From Diplocarpon mali (lineage: Eukaryota > Ascomycota > Leotiomycetes > Helotiales > Drepanopezizaceae): a DNA stretch of 64,000 nucleotides. The notes under the pieces were generated by a model. It was given only the letters and a program-made list of their open reading frames with translations. It ran no database searches and was not told the DNA's origin. This document shows positions 1 through 11,553 of the stretch, in pieces. The DNA lies in the NCBI GenBank assembly GCA_024741835.1, contig JAENRP010000108.1:62001-126000 (forward strand), given 5' to 3'. Numbering within the stretch: position 1 is the stretch's first letter; every line of letters begins with the position of its first letter. Position numbers and translations under genes: made by a program.

Positions 1-571
1 TGTGATTTGACTGATTTTTGAATATGCACTTGTTCTAAAGGTTTAGTAACACGGTCCACAGGTTTTCAAGCTCCGATGATTCTAACTTGTCATTCAGCTG
101 CAGGCCCAGAAACCATGTTCTGGTCTACAGACTCAGACACAATATGGAGCGAACCTACTCGCCGAAGTACTCACCCGACTAATATTTGCTTGCTGGATAT
201 TTATCCGTCCTGTCCCTTTATAACTTTAGTCTGGTTTTATTCACAGTTTAGATGGCAATTTATAATTCGAATACTTACTCTCTGGCTAATGAAAGACAGA
301 GCCAGATATGAGTTTCATAAGGTTTAACACGTGATGCTCTTTATGTGTGTGGTGTTTAGAGCCTGGCGCCACACAAAGCTCCTTATTTCCTCCAACAAGG
401 CTACCTCCCCTCTCCCATACCGTTCCTAAACAAAACAAACCTCACTCAATCCCAACAATAACCAGTAAGTCCTGCAAATACCACTGTCTCATCGCAATCA
501 TAGGTCGCCGCCACAGAAACCGCCACTCCAAAGGCAAAGCCTCAAATCCGCACCGCGGTGAAGCAGGCAGA
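1..571. other. Upstream region of the sirtuin gene; no gene seen
   Basis: The open frames here have no recognisable domain and do not look spliced to anything. The open frame of the sirtuin runs upstream to position 347, but residues encoded before 572 are low-complexity and unlike any sirtuin. They are best read as 5' leader. The region should hold the sirtuin promoter; no TATA box was convincing. Confidence 0.5.
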
Positions 572-1810
572 ATGGGCCAAGAGAGCTCACTGCCCCCTCG
601 GACGCTCTCCTCACGCTCTGTCTCTGCGGTCGCAGAATTCATCAGAACTGGCCGCCCGAAAAGCATCGTGGTGATGACGGGCGCTGGCATCTCAACCTCA
701 GCAGGCATCCCAGATTTCCGGTCACCTGACACAGGCCTATACGCCAACCTTGCTCGGCTGGACCTCCCGCACCCCGAAGCCGTGTTCGACATTTCGTTCT
801 TCAGAGAGAATCCGAGTCCCTTCTATGTGCTGGCGAAAGAGCTCTACCCGGGGAAGTTCTACCCCACGGTCTCGCACTCATTCATTTCATTGCTGGGCGA
901 GAAAAAGATGTTGAAGATGCTGTTTACGCAGAACATCGACTGCTTGGAGCGGCAGGCAGGAGTTCCGGAGGACAAGATCATTGAGGCTCACGGCAGTTTT
1001 GCTACCCAAAGGTGTATTGAGTGTAAGACGGAGTACCCGGACGACGAGATGAAAGTAGCTGTTGAGAAGGGGGACGTACCGCATTGTATGGTACCGCAGT
1101 GTAACGGGCTGGTGAAGCCGGATATCGTTTTCTTTGGCGAAGCACTCCCAGAGTCGTTTCACAGCAATCGAGATGTGCCCGTCATGGCTGATCTGGTGAT
1201 CGTCATGGGCACGAGTTTGTCGGTGCATCCGTTTGCAAGCCTACCTAGTCAGGCGAGGGACGGTGTACCGCGGGTCTTGATCAACAAGGAGGTTGTGGGC
1301 GACTTTGGGAGTCGGCCGGACGATGTGGTTATCCTTGGGGATTGTGATGAGGGAGTCAGGAAGTTGGCTGACGCACTCGGATGGAGGGAGGAATTGGAGA
1401 AAATGTGGCTCGAGGTTGCCGGGAACGCGAAGGAAGACGAAGCGGAGAGACTGCGGGATTTGAGAACGGGAATGACTAAGGACGAGCTGCTGGAAGCTGA
1501 GATTGAGAAGCTGACAGCGGGGGTTGATGAGACGTTAAAAGTTCACAAGGAGCATGAGGCTTGGGTGAAGAAGGTTCTCGACCAAACCGCGGAGAAAAGG
1601 TCCTCAAGCTCGAGTCCAGAAGCTGAGAAGTCAAAGGGGGTCGCTGCTGGGTTGAAAAGGCCTGCGGCCGGCGATATCTCTGCCAATACGGAAAGAATCA
1701 CAAACGAGGTGCCCTCAGAGATAGCCAAGTTAGATACCAGCGCCATTCTCGACGCGACATTACCACAGAACCGGCCTGATGCAGAGAATAAGCCGACCGC
1801 TCACATTTGA
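572..1810 (+). CDS. HST2: NAD-dependent protein deacetylase, class I sirtuin (Hst2/SIRT2 type)
   Basis: This gene encodes a 412-residue single-exon protein that removes acetyl groups from lysines using NAD+, giving nicotinamide and O-acetyl-ADP-ribose. Seen in the sequence: the NAD-binding GAGIS at residues 37-41, DFRSP from 48, TQNID at 119-123, the catalytic His140 in an AHG motif, and a zinc site of Cys148, Cys151, Cys172 and Cys177. It is followed by KPDIVFFGE and a MGTSLSV motif. These define the Rossmann and zinc modules of class I sirtuins; the short N-terminus and cytosolic character fit yeast Hst2 and human SIRT2. The start at 572 was chosen because homology begins about 15 residues later and the 75 upstream in-frame residues are unrelated to sirtuins. 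After the core (about residue 275) comes a charged helical tail rich in Glu, Lys and Ser, probably regulatory. It is convergent with the laccase gene. Confidence 0.93.
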   Translation: MGQESSLPPRTLSSRSVSAVAEFIRTGRPKSIVVMTGAGISTSAGIPDFRSPDTGLYANLARLDLPHPEAVFDISFFRENPSPFYVLAKELYPGKFYPTVSHSFISLLGEKKMLKMLFTQNIDCLERQAGVPEDKIIEAHGSFATQRCIECKTEYPDDEMKVAVEKGDVPHCMVPQCNGLVKPDIVFFGEALPESFHSNRDVPVMADLVIVMGTSLSVHPFASLPSQARDGVPRVLINKEVVGDFGSRPDDVVILGDCDEGVRKLADALGWREELEKMWLEVAGNAKEDEAERLRDLRTGMTKDELLEAEIEKLTAGVDETLKVHKEHEAWVKKVLDQTAEKRSSSSSPEAEKSKGVAAGLKRPAAGDISANTERITNEVPSEIAKLDTSAILDATLPQNRPDAENKPTAHI

Positions 1811-2598
1811 GACGAAAACACACAAAAAAAGATTCTAGTATCACTGAATCGTAGAATGTAATAGAGAGGGGGGTCCCACGGGCTCTCCGTTGCGCAGCAG
1901 CATCACCATTACTCCTGCCATCCCGCTCTGCCCTGCCCATCACCAGACGCGGATAATCACAGACACACAAGAGCAGCAAGCATAATGGCCATCCCAAAGC
2001 GCGAAGGAGGCGCTTAAATGCCAGGAGCTAAGGCCAGGTCGGATATCGACATCACGGCTGGGCTCCGGAGCTCTCGGGGAAACATGCTTCATCGATGCCG
2101 TTGCCGGGTAGTCATCCGTCTGCTGTGTATACCTACCTGAGAAGATAAAATCCTGCTTACTACTCAAGCTGTGAGCCGGAGGGAACGCAGCCTACTGGTG
2201 ATTGTTCTCTAGCTGGGTGATGTAGGTCGTTATCCTCAGATGTGGGCTGTTTTTCGTGGAAGAATGAAGCCTACTGAGCGCAAATTTCTATGCAAGATCG
2301 GGCAGAGTCAAGTCTTTGTTGGGCGCTTATTTGGACACAGACCTCTCTTGTCTAGAGGTACGTACCAAGAGGAAGCTTATCAATAAATCCAATATTGACC
2401 CGATTCTCGCTTAGCAGTTGGTCTTGACCAGATGGTACCCTAACTTGAATGGAGTGCTTAATATGCGGACGACGAACTCACAGACTGGTTGGAAAATATT
2501 GGAAATAAGTACGTGATTATTTACTACACTCAGACAGAGCGTACCAGATGTCTGACAAAAGCTCTAAATATATATATTACTGAAGAATGTTAATGCTC
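1811..2598. other. Convergent intergenic region (3' ends of sirtuin and laccase)
   Basis: This 788-bp interval lies between two convergent genes. Open frames on the minus strand (for example 1698-2167) have no recognisable domain and are taken as chance. It presumably holds both 3' untranslated regions and terminators. No repeats or RNA genes were seen. Confidence 0.5.
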
Positions 2599-4577
2599 TC
2601 ACACCCCGCTATCAATCTGCTCCACAACACCCCGGTTCGTCCACGCCTGCCAGTCGGTACAGGTCTGCTGCATGACCATCGGGAGCTGCGTCTTCGCCGC
2701 AATCTCCGCCGGCCTCTCCATAAGATGGGCATACAACCCGCCACTAACATGCCACGCGATATGGCAATGGAAGGGCCACACGCCGGGGTTATCAGCCTGA
2801 TATTGAAACACGAAGTAGCCGCCGGCTGGCACCAGCTGCACGTCTCTCCGCTGCGGATTGTTCGCATTGGCGATGCTGCCGTCCCAGGTCCCCGTTCCTG
2901 TAGCGAGGATCTGCATATTGTGGCCATGCAGATGCATAGGGTGAGAGGCGGGAGAACTATTGGTGACGATGATGCGGATCGTGCTGTTCGTGCCGAAGTT
3001 CTTGACGTTCCACTCTGCCGGGAAGGTCAGGTTACCTTGATCGGCCTGCAGAAGCACGGGCTGGTTGTAGTTCGCGCGATAAGAGGTTCCGTCCAGAGTC
3101 CAGAGGAAGTTTTCGGTGGAGTTGATGAAGGAGCTTATGTCGTAGGTTTGCGTAGTAGAGGGCGTCGCCACGGCGATAGGGAATGTGGGGACCGTGAGAG
3201 AGATGTCGTCGTTGGTGCAGGTTCCGGGGTCCGGGATGTTCCAGGCGCTGCTGGTGGGTGCTTTACTTGTATCTGCGCCGTCGTAGTAGATGGCTGCTAG
3301 GGCATTGGGCTGAGTGGCTGAGGAGCAGACTGTGGAGATGTTGGAGCGCATCCAGAAAGCGGAATTGGATTTGCCGACGTTGGCTGTGACCAGGACGTCT
3401 GTTCGTTGACCGATACCGAGAGTTACGACATTGGTAGTGTAAGGTTTCTGGTCTGTTAGCAGTGTCACCTGGTCTGGGTGAGATCGCACGTACAATGGGC
3501 ACAAAGTCGTTGGCAATGACAGTCATGCTGTGGCCATCGATACTGAAACGCTGGAGTCCGTCCGATCCGGTATTGATCAAGCGCAACCTGTGGGTCTTTC
3601 CCGTAGTAAACTTGAACTTGGAAAGGCCGGCGTTGTTGACGCACGGCGCATTGTCTCCTTTCGCTTTGGTGGTGCAATCGAAATTCATCTTGCCATTGAT
3701 CAGGTTGTTGTCCGCAGCTGGTCTTGGGTTGCCCCGTGGCCTCATAACTTCTTCCACAATGTCCAAGTATTCTCCGTGATACCAGTCCTGAAGCATCACT
3801 GGTCCGAGATCAATGTCGTAATTAGCGTTCTTTGGACCGTATATAATCATTGGTCCTAGTAGTCCGCCTACAGTCTTGTCAGAGAATAGAAATTGCTCCC
3901 GGGTTCCTCGAACTTACCAGCATATTGGGCCGAGTAGTGAGAGTGGTACCAGCTGCTACCATAAAGGCTTGCTTTGAACTGGTATGTGAACGTATTCCCC
4001 GGAGCAACAGGGCACTGCTGCACTCCAGGGACGCCATCATACCAAGGAGTTTCCTTCTGTAGCATCCCATGCCAGTGAAAAGCCGTTCCTTCCTCAGGTC
4101 CAGTGATCTTGTTGTGAATCGTGACCTGGATGGTATCTCCCCAATTGGCTTCGATTTGTGGCCCGGGGAATTGGCCGTTGACGAGCAAGACGTTCTTCTG
4201 ATACCCATCGGGAGAAATCTGTCCGCGTGTGACAGTGAAGTCATAGGACCGGATGACACCGGTGTTTGGAGCGTCAGTGTAGGGGCTGTTGCCAGCAGCA
4301 GTGAGAAAACCCCAGGGGTAACCAGCCGGGAGCGGGTTGTTGGTCAAGAAATTTTGGGGAAATGCGAGACCCTGCAAAAGCCCCCACTTGGATAAACTAT
4401 CACAGGTCAGTAACGAAATCTAGCAATTCGGGCTACTTGTTGTATCAAAACAGCAATCGTCAGAAGAGATGAGACGGCTGAGCTGTGGCCCGGGGAGGCT
4501 TACCCATTGGTCTGTTGCTGTGACAGAGCTCCAACAATGCCAAGAATCCCCTTGATTATGTTGCCAAAGAAAGACAT
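2599..4577 (-). CDS. Laccase (ascomycete multicopper oxidase), four exons
   Basis: Laccases oxidise phenols and reduce O2 to water in the secretory pathway or outside the cell. Exons read on the minus strand are 4577-4504, 4396-3918, 3867-3494 and 3447-2599, giving 591 residues. Introns are 107, 50 and 46 bp, with donors GTAAGC, GTAAGT and GTACGT and AG acceptors; intron 1 has a TACTGAC branch site. Phases agree at each junction, and the joins read ...SAQYAG-GLLGPM... and ...NDFVPI-KPYTTN.... Copper ligands: HWHG at residues 132-135, WYHSHYS at 174-180, HPMHLHGH from 478, and HCHIAWH at 536-542 with type-1 Cys537. The axial position ten residues after Cys537 is Leu. The protein ends in DSGV, the C-terminal plug of ascomycete laccases (family knowledge: usually DSGL/I/V). 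The N-terminus looks like a signal peptide (hydrophobic residues 3-18) but is not strongly typical. The substrate and role (melanin, lignin or defence) cannot be told. Confidence 0.93.
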
Positions 4578-4603
4578 TATAGAGGGACGAAGTGAATGAA
4601 TAG

Positions 4604-4654
4604 AACGAAAGTGTGTTTCCAACGAAAGTGTGTTCCCAACGAAAGTTTGTTTCC
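4604..4654. repeat. 17-bp tandem repeat, three copies, in the laccase 5' leader
   Basis: Three head-to-tail copies of a 17-mer (aacgaaagtgtgtttcc at 4604, 4621 and 4638; one or two differences) are followed by a partial fourth. They lie 27-77 bp upstream of the laccase ATG at 4577, so they are probably in its 5' UTR or core promoter. Confidence 0.85.
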
Positions 4655-4710
4655 AACGCAGGAGAGGCTGATGAGCAAGATTGAGTCTGAATGAGCAGAA
4701 ACGACAATAC

Positions 4711-4716
4711 TTATAT
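4711..4716 (-). promoter_or_regulatory. Possible TATA box of the laccase gene
   Basis: On the minus strand the sequence reads GCATATAAGTA, about 135 bp upstream of the laccase start codon and upstream of the 17-bp repeats. Position and sequence are reasonable for a TATA element; there is no other support. Confidence 0.3.
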
Positions 4717-4719
4717 GCT

Positions 4720-7700
4720 ATTCTCCCCATCAGAGCACCGCTTGTTCTCGAGGAGTGTGCGTGCAGCGGCAAAGAACACGGCCATGGTGCAGGCTTGGTA
4801 TTGTCAGCTATGTCTGTTCCTATCCTTGGACCTCTTCGCGAGACGGTAGCTTCAAAGCCTCAAAGCCTATCCTTGGTTGATTGTAGAGCTGCAATGAAGA
4901 TGACTCGCTTTGCGGCTTGGCCGAAGCTTCCAAGTCCCCATCTGTTAGGGTCGAGATCTGCAGGTTCGTTGTGTATGCTGCAGGAAAACAAGATAGGCTC
5001 GGTGGTTAGATGAAACTTCGAGAAGAGGGTGATAGCTTGCAGGCCCGGGCACCGTGGTCCGGTGTCAGAGGAGCTGAGCACAGCGACAACTCACGGACAT
5101 TTTCATCCAAACATGGGATCACGTCCCATCTGCCGGATGAGGTTTGAATCATTGGTTGGGGATTGGCTTCAGGCTCAGGCCTTTCAGTTCATGATGAGTG
5201 CTTTAGTCATCTCTTCCCACCGATGATTCGACGACACCGGGAAGTGGCAATGAACTCATGCGGAAAATATATAACTAGTAGTTCTAGATTTACCGCTCTT
5301 GGAAAGCTAACTGCATTCATTGATCGTCCTCGTAGATGGTAGCACCAGGGTCGTTTTGATACTGCAGCAGCAGTCTTGTTATGAAGAGCAGATTCAGCTG
5401 CTGTCAAAGCTCTTTGCAAGTTCCGAGCGTCTGGTACTTAGCTCTTAGATATACCAATTCCGGTAAGATCAGAGCCGATGCATTGTCTTACTTGGCGATG
5501 GCTTGACTCTAAAGCTAGTCCGAGACTAGGCCAAGACGAAAGCAGATCACCAAGAGCGAGACGGACAACGTCAAAGGCCGGTAAGGATTCCGTACTTGGT
5601 CGTGAGATACCAGTGTACCGAGCCCATAGTTCATGCGAGCAGCGTATCGCGAGATGAAGTTGAAGCATCGCGGCAGATCCATTAGATCTCCCGCCAGAAT
5701 TGAGAGACCCAGCCGCCCCTTACCTGGACCCGAAGGGCTTGAGGTCGTGGGGATCCTCAGCCCCGGCGCTCTGCTCCTCGGTAATGTGCCAAAAGCATCT
5801 CGTATGTCAACATCAATGCAGCGTTCTCAAGGCTTTTCCTTGGTTTCAGGAATTTCGGGATATTCTGTTGCCGTTCCCGCATGTGTTTCTTCGCTTTCGT
5901 AAAAAGCAACCGCTTCGTGCGTAAGTGATCACATGTGGACTCGAGTTCAGCGTTGAGCTAGAGTAGAATGTCCGGGACCGACTTTGCTTGTCGCTTAGTC
6001 GATGAGCAGAGGTCAGGTAGTGACGCTGGTGGATCTGGAAAGCATCTCGCAAGGGACATTCAGGTCTGGAATTAGGATATTCCGAGGGTGCGGCGCGTCC
6101 ATGTTTGGCAACGAGCTGAACAAACCGTGGGGGATAAGAAGTTTTCATCTCTCGCTCAAGTAATTGCCACTGACGAAGTCCGACTACCAAGTAGTCGCTT
6201 AACTTGTAGATGGGCGTTCCCGACATCCTGTCGGCCTTGGGCGAGAACACAAGTCCGAAGCTGGAAAAGCTAGCAAGGCAAACCTCGAGACCATCGAGGA
6301 GTAAGTCCGTAGGCACTGCAACGATGATCCATCCCAGACAATCGGCAAGACGGCGTCGAATTCGCCGTCGGAGATCAGATGTTGCTATTTTCGGGGAAGA
6401 CGCCAATGCCGGCTTTGACGTGATGAGACGGGGTCAAACTTGTGGTATGCGTGAGTTGCTTCGCTGGTGCTTTGCTCCCAAGGGACTTATTGGCGCCATC
6501 CTGAATAGAATTCAAGGGCTTTGCGCTCTGATGCCGTCTGCCATTGCTGGCTAGATGCAGGTGCTTGGGCAGTGAGATGGTGGAAAAAGATCGATCTTCC
6601 TGGTAGGGAAAAACCCGTGTACTTCAACACAATAGCCCACTCCATACTCGTTCCGTGGGCTCCCCACAGTGGACAAAACATGAGGTTTCAAACCGTTGCA
6701 GCGAGAGACATCGACGATTTTCTGTTGCACGTCTTGCATTGACGCATGTAAGCGGAGCTCCCCATGCGCCTGATGTACCGTACTGCTCATTCGACGATAA
6801 GCTCCCGGAATCCAAATACCATGGGTTAGGCCTGTTCTTTTTTCGCTTACACATCTGAGCTTTCCTCTTGTCTGAAGTGCGGAACATTATTCCAGGTATT
6901 GGCAGACCTTGCCAGATCTATTTCTCTGAAAAGCAATCCTGCGATTACATGCAGTATAAGCCGCTGCAAACTTACACGTGGAAGCTCGCTGTAAGAACGG
7001 CTTAATAGTAGAAAATATGGTATTGTTCGCATCTCATAGGTCTGACACTTTCACAGGCATCCGGGGCGAAGAAGCACACTGAGGATGTTTGTGCCAAAGT
7101 CCACAACTAACTTCGGATGCTGCTCATTTCTTCACCAACATAGCAAGCCCGTAGCCTGCCGCTGAGGGGAACCAAGATGCGAAATATCTGAGTTGAGCCA
7201 TCGAGATGAAAATTCTGGTGCAGTATCCATTGGTCAATGGTATCCAGAGGATCATTTCAAGAGCATGCGCATGTGGAGAAATCTGTCGATAGGTCGGGTA
7301 GAAGCGATTTGAGAAGAGAGAATGATACCTACCTATAGAAGTCGGTATATGGGGTCGAATGTCTTCTGCCAATAGCCTGTGCTTGAACAGTTTTTCGACA
7401 GTTTCTATTCTTTACTAGTTGTACCTCATATTGAACGCTCCAGCCAATATGTAGCATATAGCCAGCTACCCAAGGGTATTGTTGTTGGCCATTTCCGAAA
7501 CCGTCCAGCTTGCTGGTCATCACTTGTATGACAGGCGATAAATTTACCGCACGTCTATTGGCTCAAATCTCAGATGTCCACAGAGAGATCAGACAAGCAT
7601 ACGCTCTATTCTCGTTGGACCCTCTTCTGGCAAAAGATGATGTCCCGTCATTGCGAACAAGTGCCGAGTATCTAGTCAGAACTGGATTTTTGATTGATAT

Positions 7701-9250
7701 TGCATGTTAATACAAGGGTCGAGCCTGGAATTATCGCAGGTCGAGTATATGCGGCTCAAAAAATAAGCTGGGAGCCATGTTTAGTTCCCGAGAAGATTCG
7801 GGAGATTTTCTGGCCAATATGGGCATGTACAGGAACGACTTTGTGCCAAATTTAGACCTGCCTTGAATCCACCTCGTTCTTAATGTATGATCAGCCGCTG
7901 TTCGGACGATAAGCATTTCGAGACATGATCATAGGTCTCCGCTTGGAACGGGCGAATGCTTCGTTTGCTTGTTGTGAGACCGTGTCTGTTCGAATCATAC
8001 TACCAATGGACATGAAGAACCTGTCCCCTTGGTCAGCATAGAACTAGTTCCCGCAGACTTATCCCAACTACCCAAAAGTCGCTCCAGATCCGACCATGTA
8101 TTGGCCAAGTGTCCGCATAACCCCATTGGGTCCTGCCCCGAATCTCATGATGTTTGTTGAACCTGCCAGAAGTCAGGGACCTTGTCTCTTGAAGAGCCTA
8201 TGATAGCATACCGAAGATGAAGCCAATAATAACACCAACAGCTGTAGATATGCTTTAGTAAAGGATCCATCCTTCTCGCGGACCAATGGACCTACTGCTA
8301 CCCATCATTGCCCCCATCTTCCCTATTATCATTATCAGCTGTGCTCTGGACAAATTTCTCCTCCATTGGCTGCCACAGAGACAGCTTACATTTGTCGAAT
8401 GCCGATGGCCCCCCCATATTTGCTCCTACAGGTACTGGCATGTTGACGAGATTCGAAACGATGGCGAGTGGTGGGGTTGAATGGTCTTCATCTCACGACA
8501 TAAAACGAACGCTATGTACGGCTCGGCGCGGTGAAGTACCTCCGCACACTTGAAAAAGCTTGGGCCACTCAGTTTCTCCGCATGGCAAGCCACGTGATTG
8601 CTACTTGGCCGTCCAAGAAAAACACCTGTATAGCGCGTCGTGGGCTCTTCCATCGGAAAAGTCTCATCCTTCAGATACTTGCCATTCTCTCGGTTCTTTC
8701 TCTCATGGCTTGGGCACTCACGTGAATTTGAGCGCGTGCTCTTGTTTCGATCCAGTCGCTGATAGGTGCTTTGAACCTCGCAAGTGAGACGTCCCAGAGA
8801 AGGATCTCCAAACTTTCCTGTTTGGCAGCATCGAACCTCCATAATCATCTCGCCCGCGACGAACCATTGGCCTGGCTACCAGAAGCAACGAAGATGTGAG
8901 TCTCCTCATACTCGTGACCAGATGAATTCCTACAGATTCGTGGTGTTGCGTGTGTAGGGCGCCCTCTGCTGCTCGGGGGCCATAGAGTCAAAAGCTGGGA
9001 GACAAGAGCTGACCACGTTCAAGATTACAGCACGGCATCTCTGGATACATCTTCACCGTACCCGAAACTCAAAAAGATAACATACCCAAGCTCCATTCTG
9101 GGAAGTTGTGCTTTGGAACGAAGCGCCGTAAAACTATCGTGTTGAGGTGAATGAGGGGTTCTTGAGAGTCCAAAGCATTCCAACCATATCGTCTCTACTA
9201 TCCTCGAACATACTACCTCCACATATACCGACACCTTGACGGCCTTGCAG
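4720..9250. other. 4.5-kb stretch without an intact gene; coding-like debris only
   Basis: Base composition is that of the neighbouring genes and not RIP-like. Several frames are open for 60-190 codons, but none shows a known domain, none starts plausibly and none can be joined by good introns. On the minus strand between about 5,750 and 6,406, frames shift several times. The last 100-200 bp before 9251 should include the promoter and 5' UTR of the FHA gene. The stretch could be degenerated genes or ordinary intergenic DNA. Confidence 0.45.
5846..6406 (-). pseudogene. Unidentified open frame, possibly a gene relic
   Basis: A 186-codon open frame contains one hydrophobic stretch (residues about 25-55), weakly like a membrane helix. 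The frame loses coding character towards its end. A different frame on the same strand, about 5,750-5,955, then reads as a lysine- and arginine-rich helical segment of about 65 residues. This could be a frameshifted relic of a membrane protein gene, or chance. No family is claimed. Confidence 0.15.
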
Positions 9251-11553
9251 ATGACGGCGGTCGCCAACCTACCGAGCTTCCAACAGAATAGCCGCTCGGC
9301 ATGGAGTGCTAATGTCAGTCAAGGAGGACTCAATGCGATGAACGCCGACGAAGTCGCCCGGATGTTCATGCCACGGAAGAGCGCTCAGCGCGCCAACTCC
9401 TCGTCGTCTATATCATCAGTTTCCTCCACGTCGTCTACTGCTACGGTTACACAAGCACCACCGCAAGTTAATGGGGTATCAATGACACCGTCGGGAGACC
9501 TCAGTTCATGGGGCACTGCTGCAACCCGAAAAAAACCTCAGAGAACGGGGCCATGGCCAGCTAGCAAAACGGATGCGATTTCCATTTCTACGGCGCGGCC
9601 GCAGTCAATATTAGCAACAAATGGCTCAACTGCCGCAATTCCTTCTCCAGTAGTTCCCTCGCAACATATCCTTCAGAGCCCAACACAACAAATGAACGGA
9701 AGTCGGCCTAATGCACAATCACTTGGTGAGAGTAATCCGGTCCTGTATCTTCTGTCCATGAATGGGACGTTCGAACGGAAAACTATTGCAGTGCCATTTT
9801 ACCCCGATAGTCTACGAATTGGTCGGCAAACCAATGCGAAGACTGTTCCGACTCCTTCAAATGGGTTTTTTGATTCGAAGGTTTTATCGAGACAACACGC
9901 CGAGATATGGGCAGACAGGCAAGGCAAAATTTGGATCCGCGACGTCAAATCCTCCAACGGCACTTTCGTAAACAACGTCCGCCTGTCGGCAGAGAATCGA
10001 GACTCTGAACCGCACGAATTGCAAACTCAGGATCACCTAGAACTTGGTATTGACATTGTCAGCGAAGATCAGAAAACTGTGGTGCATCATAAGGTTGCCG
10101 CAAAAGTTGAGCATGCTGGATTTCTCGGAGCAACGAATAATGTTCTAGATATGAATTTTGGGGACTTGGACCCAGCGAATGGTGCGATGATGTTGCCATC
10201 TCAAGGCCAACTGCAAATGAGGGGGAGGTCAGGTAGTCTAGGATCTATGTCCAGCAATGGTCGACTGGGCCCGCCCGCCAGTGCTGCTGGAAGTCAAATG
10301 AGTGCCATGAGCCAGCAACGGCCAATGAACTTCTGGCTTACCCCTGTCACGACGGAGCAGATTGTCAAGAGACTCACTGTAAGTAAAATCCAAGTGTCCA
10401 CCCTGACATGGCTGACACATTGAAGCACGAGATGAGAGCGGCTCGCCTGCAAACGAACGAGCTAGGGCGAGCAGAGAACTTTTTCGGCTCTCTACTATCC
10501 AAGGAGGGTATCAAGGAGAATGAAAAGGATGAATCGCCTATTCAGGAGGCTCTTAAGGTTCCACAAGTCAATGGCAATTCCATGGCATTCAGATCTGATA
10601 GCAAGCCTCGATATCCTGACCCTCCAGCTCCACCGCCCCAGCAGCCTCTTCCAGAAAAGCCTGACGTGGCACGCTCGCAAACGATCGACCCACAAGTACC
10701 GTCCCTTAGGCGGACGAACACCGAACGTCCTCGATCCGTCACGAGTGTTTCTCCAGTTCGCCAGGAACCTACCAGTCAAATCATAATATTGGTTGAGGCT
10801 TTGGCCACGGCCAAGAAGGAAATCGACACACAAGGTGCACGACTACGAGACTTGGAGGAAATGCTTCAAAAGGAGCGTCAGGCGCGCGAGCAAGCAGAGG
10901 AGGTTGCTAAGAGGTTGAAGCAGTTTTCAGAAGTGAAGACGAATGGCGAAATATTAGCCGTTGAGGAAGGGTCCGTTATTGAGGAAGCATTCGAACCGCC
11001 TGCCGAATCGACAGAGACGGAGGATGTGCCCGTTGAGCCAGCTACGATTAAGCAGGCTATGGACACGGCCGCAATCAGCAACTCTACTTTGATACTCGAA
11101 AAGAGGCTAGAGACAATGCTTCAGGATATGCAACAACTTAAAAATCAGATGGAGTCTTTTAAGAATCGCGCAGAGATGGCTGAGTCTGAGAGAGATGCAG
11201 ATCGAAAGACTCTGGCAGAAATGGTCGAGAAGATTCGGTCTGATGAAGCGCGACATTTGTCCTCCGCTCACAGAGCACGATCGGCTCCTGAGCCTGCCGC
11301 GGGGAGTTGTCTCAACGACAAACCTGTAGCGGCTGATCCTGCAAACCTAAGTCCGGGGTTAGCTGTACCCAACGGACACATCACCGATGATAAAGACCCT
11401 AATACATCGATTATCAGTAACCTCTCTCGGCATCCTAACGGCTCAATAGCCTATCACGCAACACCTTACGCATCTATGCTAGGCGTGGTATTTTTGGGGA
11501 TGGGAGTAATGGCATACCTGAACGGCTGGCAACCTCCAAAAGCAGAAAGATAG
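9251..11553 (+). CDS. ham-4: FHA-domain, coiled-coil, tail-anchored protein (Far10/SLMAP type; HAM-4/PRO45 family)
   Basis: Two exons, 9251-10378 and 10426-11553, separated by a 47-bp intron (donor GTAAGT, CTGAC branch sites, acceptor GAAG), encode 751 residues. The FHA domain covers roughly residues 164-285, with the phospho-threonine-binding signatures IGRQ, LSRQHAE and SSNGTF. Coiled coils lie at about 489-541 and 595-650, and a single hydrophobic segment at about 724-743 is followed by a short basic tail, as in a tail anchor. The N-terminal 150 residues are Ser/Thr-rich and disordered. Family knowledge: SLMAP homologues (yeast Far9 and Far10, Neurospora HAM-4, Sordaria PRO45) hold the STRIPAK complex on the nuclear envelope and ER and are needed for cell fusion and fruiting-body development. 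The assignment rests on this domain order. The start is the first ATG of the frame; an upstream TTG at 9236 was not used. The -4 kb upstream region has no gene. Confidence 0.85.

Noticed and set aside
347..571. N-terminal 75-residue extension of the sirtuin frame
   Set aside because: The residues are low-complexity with many Pro, His and Ser, unlike sirtuins, and a good ATG at 572 sits just before the conserved domain. Treated as 5' leader.
4420..4707. Alternative open frame over laccase exon 1
   Set aside because: Its end would be in phase 0 at the same donor, but its residues do not resemble a laccase N-terminus. The 4577 start with the 4504/4396 junction gives a continuous laccase frame.
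5846..6406. Possible membrane-receptor (rhodopsin-type) gene on the minus strand
   Set aside because: Only one hydrophobic stretch and no conserved motif; not enough to name a family. Kept as a low-confidence relic.
7510..7710. 66-codon plus-strand frame
   Set aside because: Protein-like in places but no domain, no neighbouring exon and no good splice sites. Left as part of the unidentified stretch.
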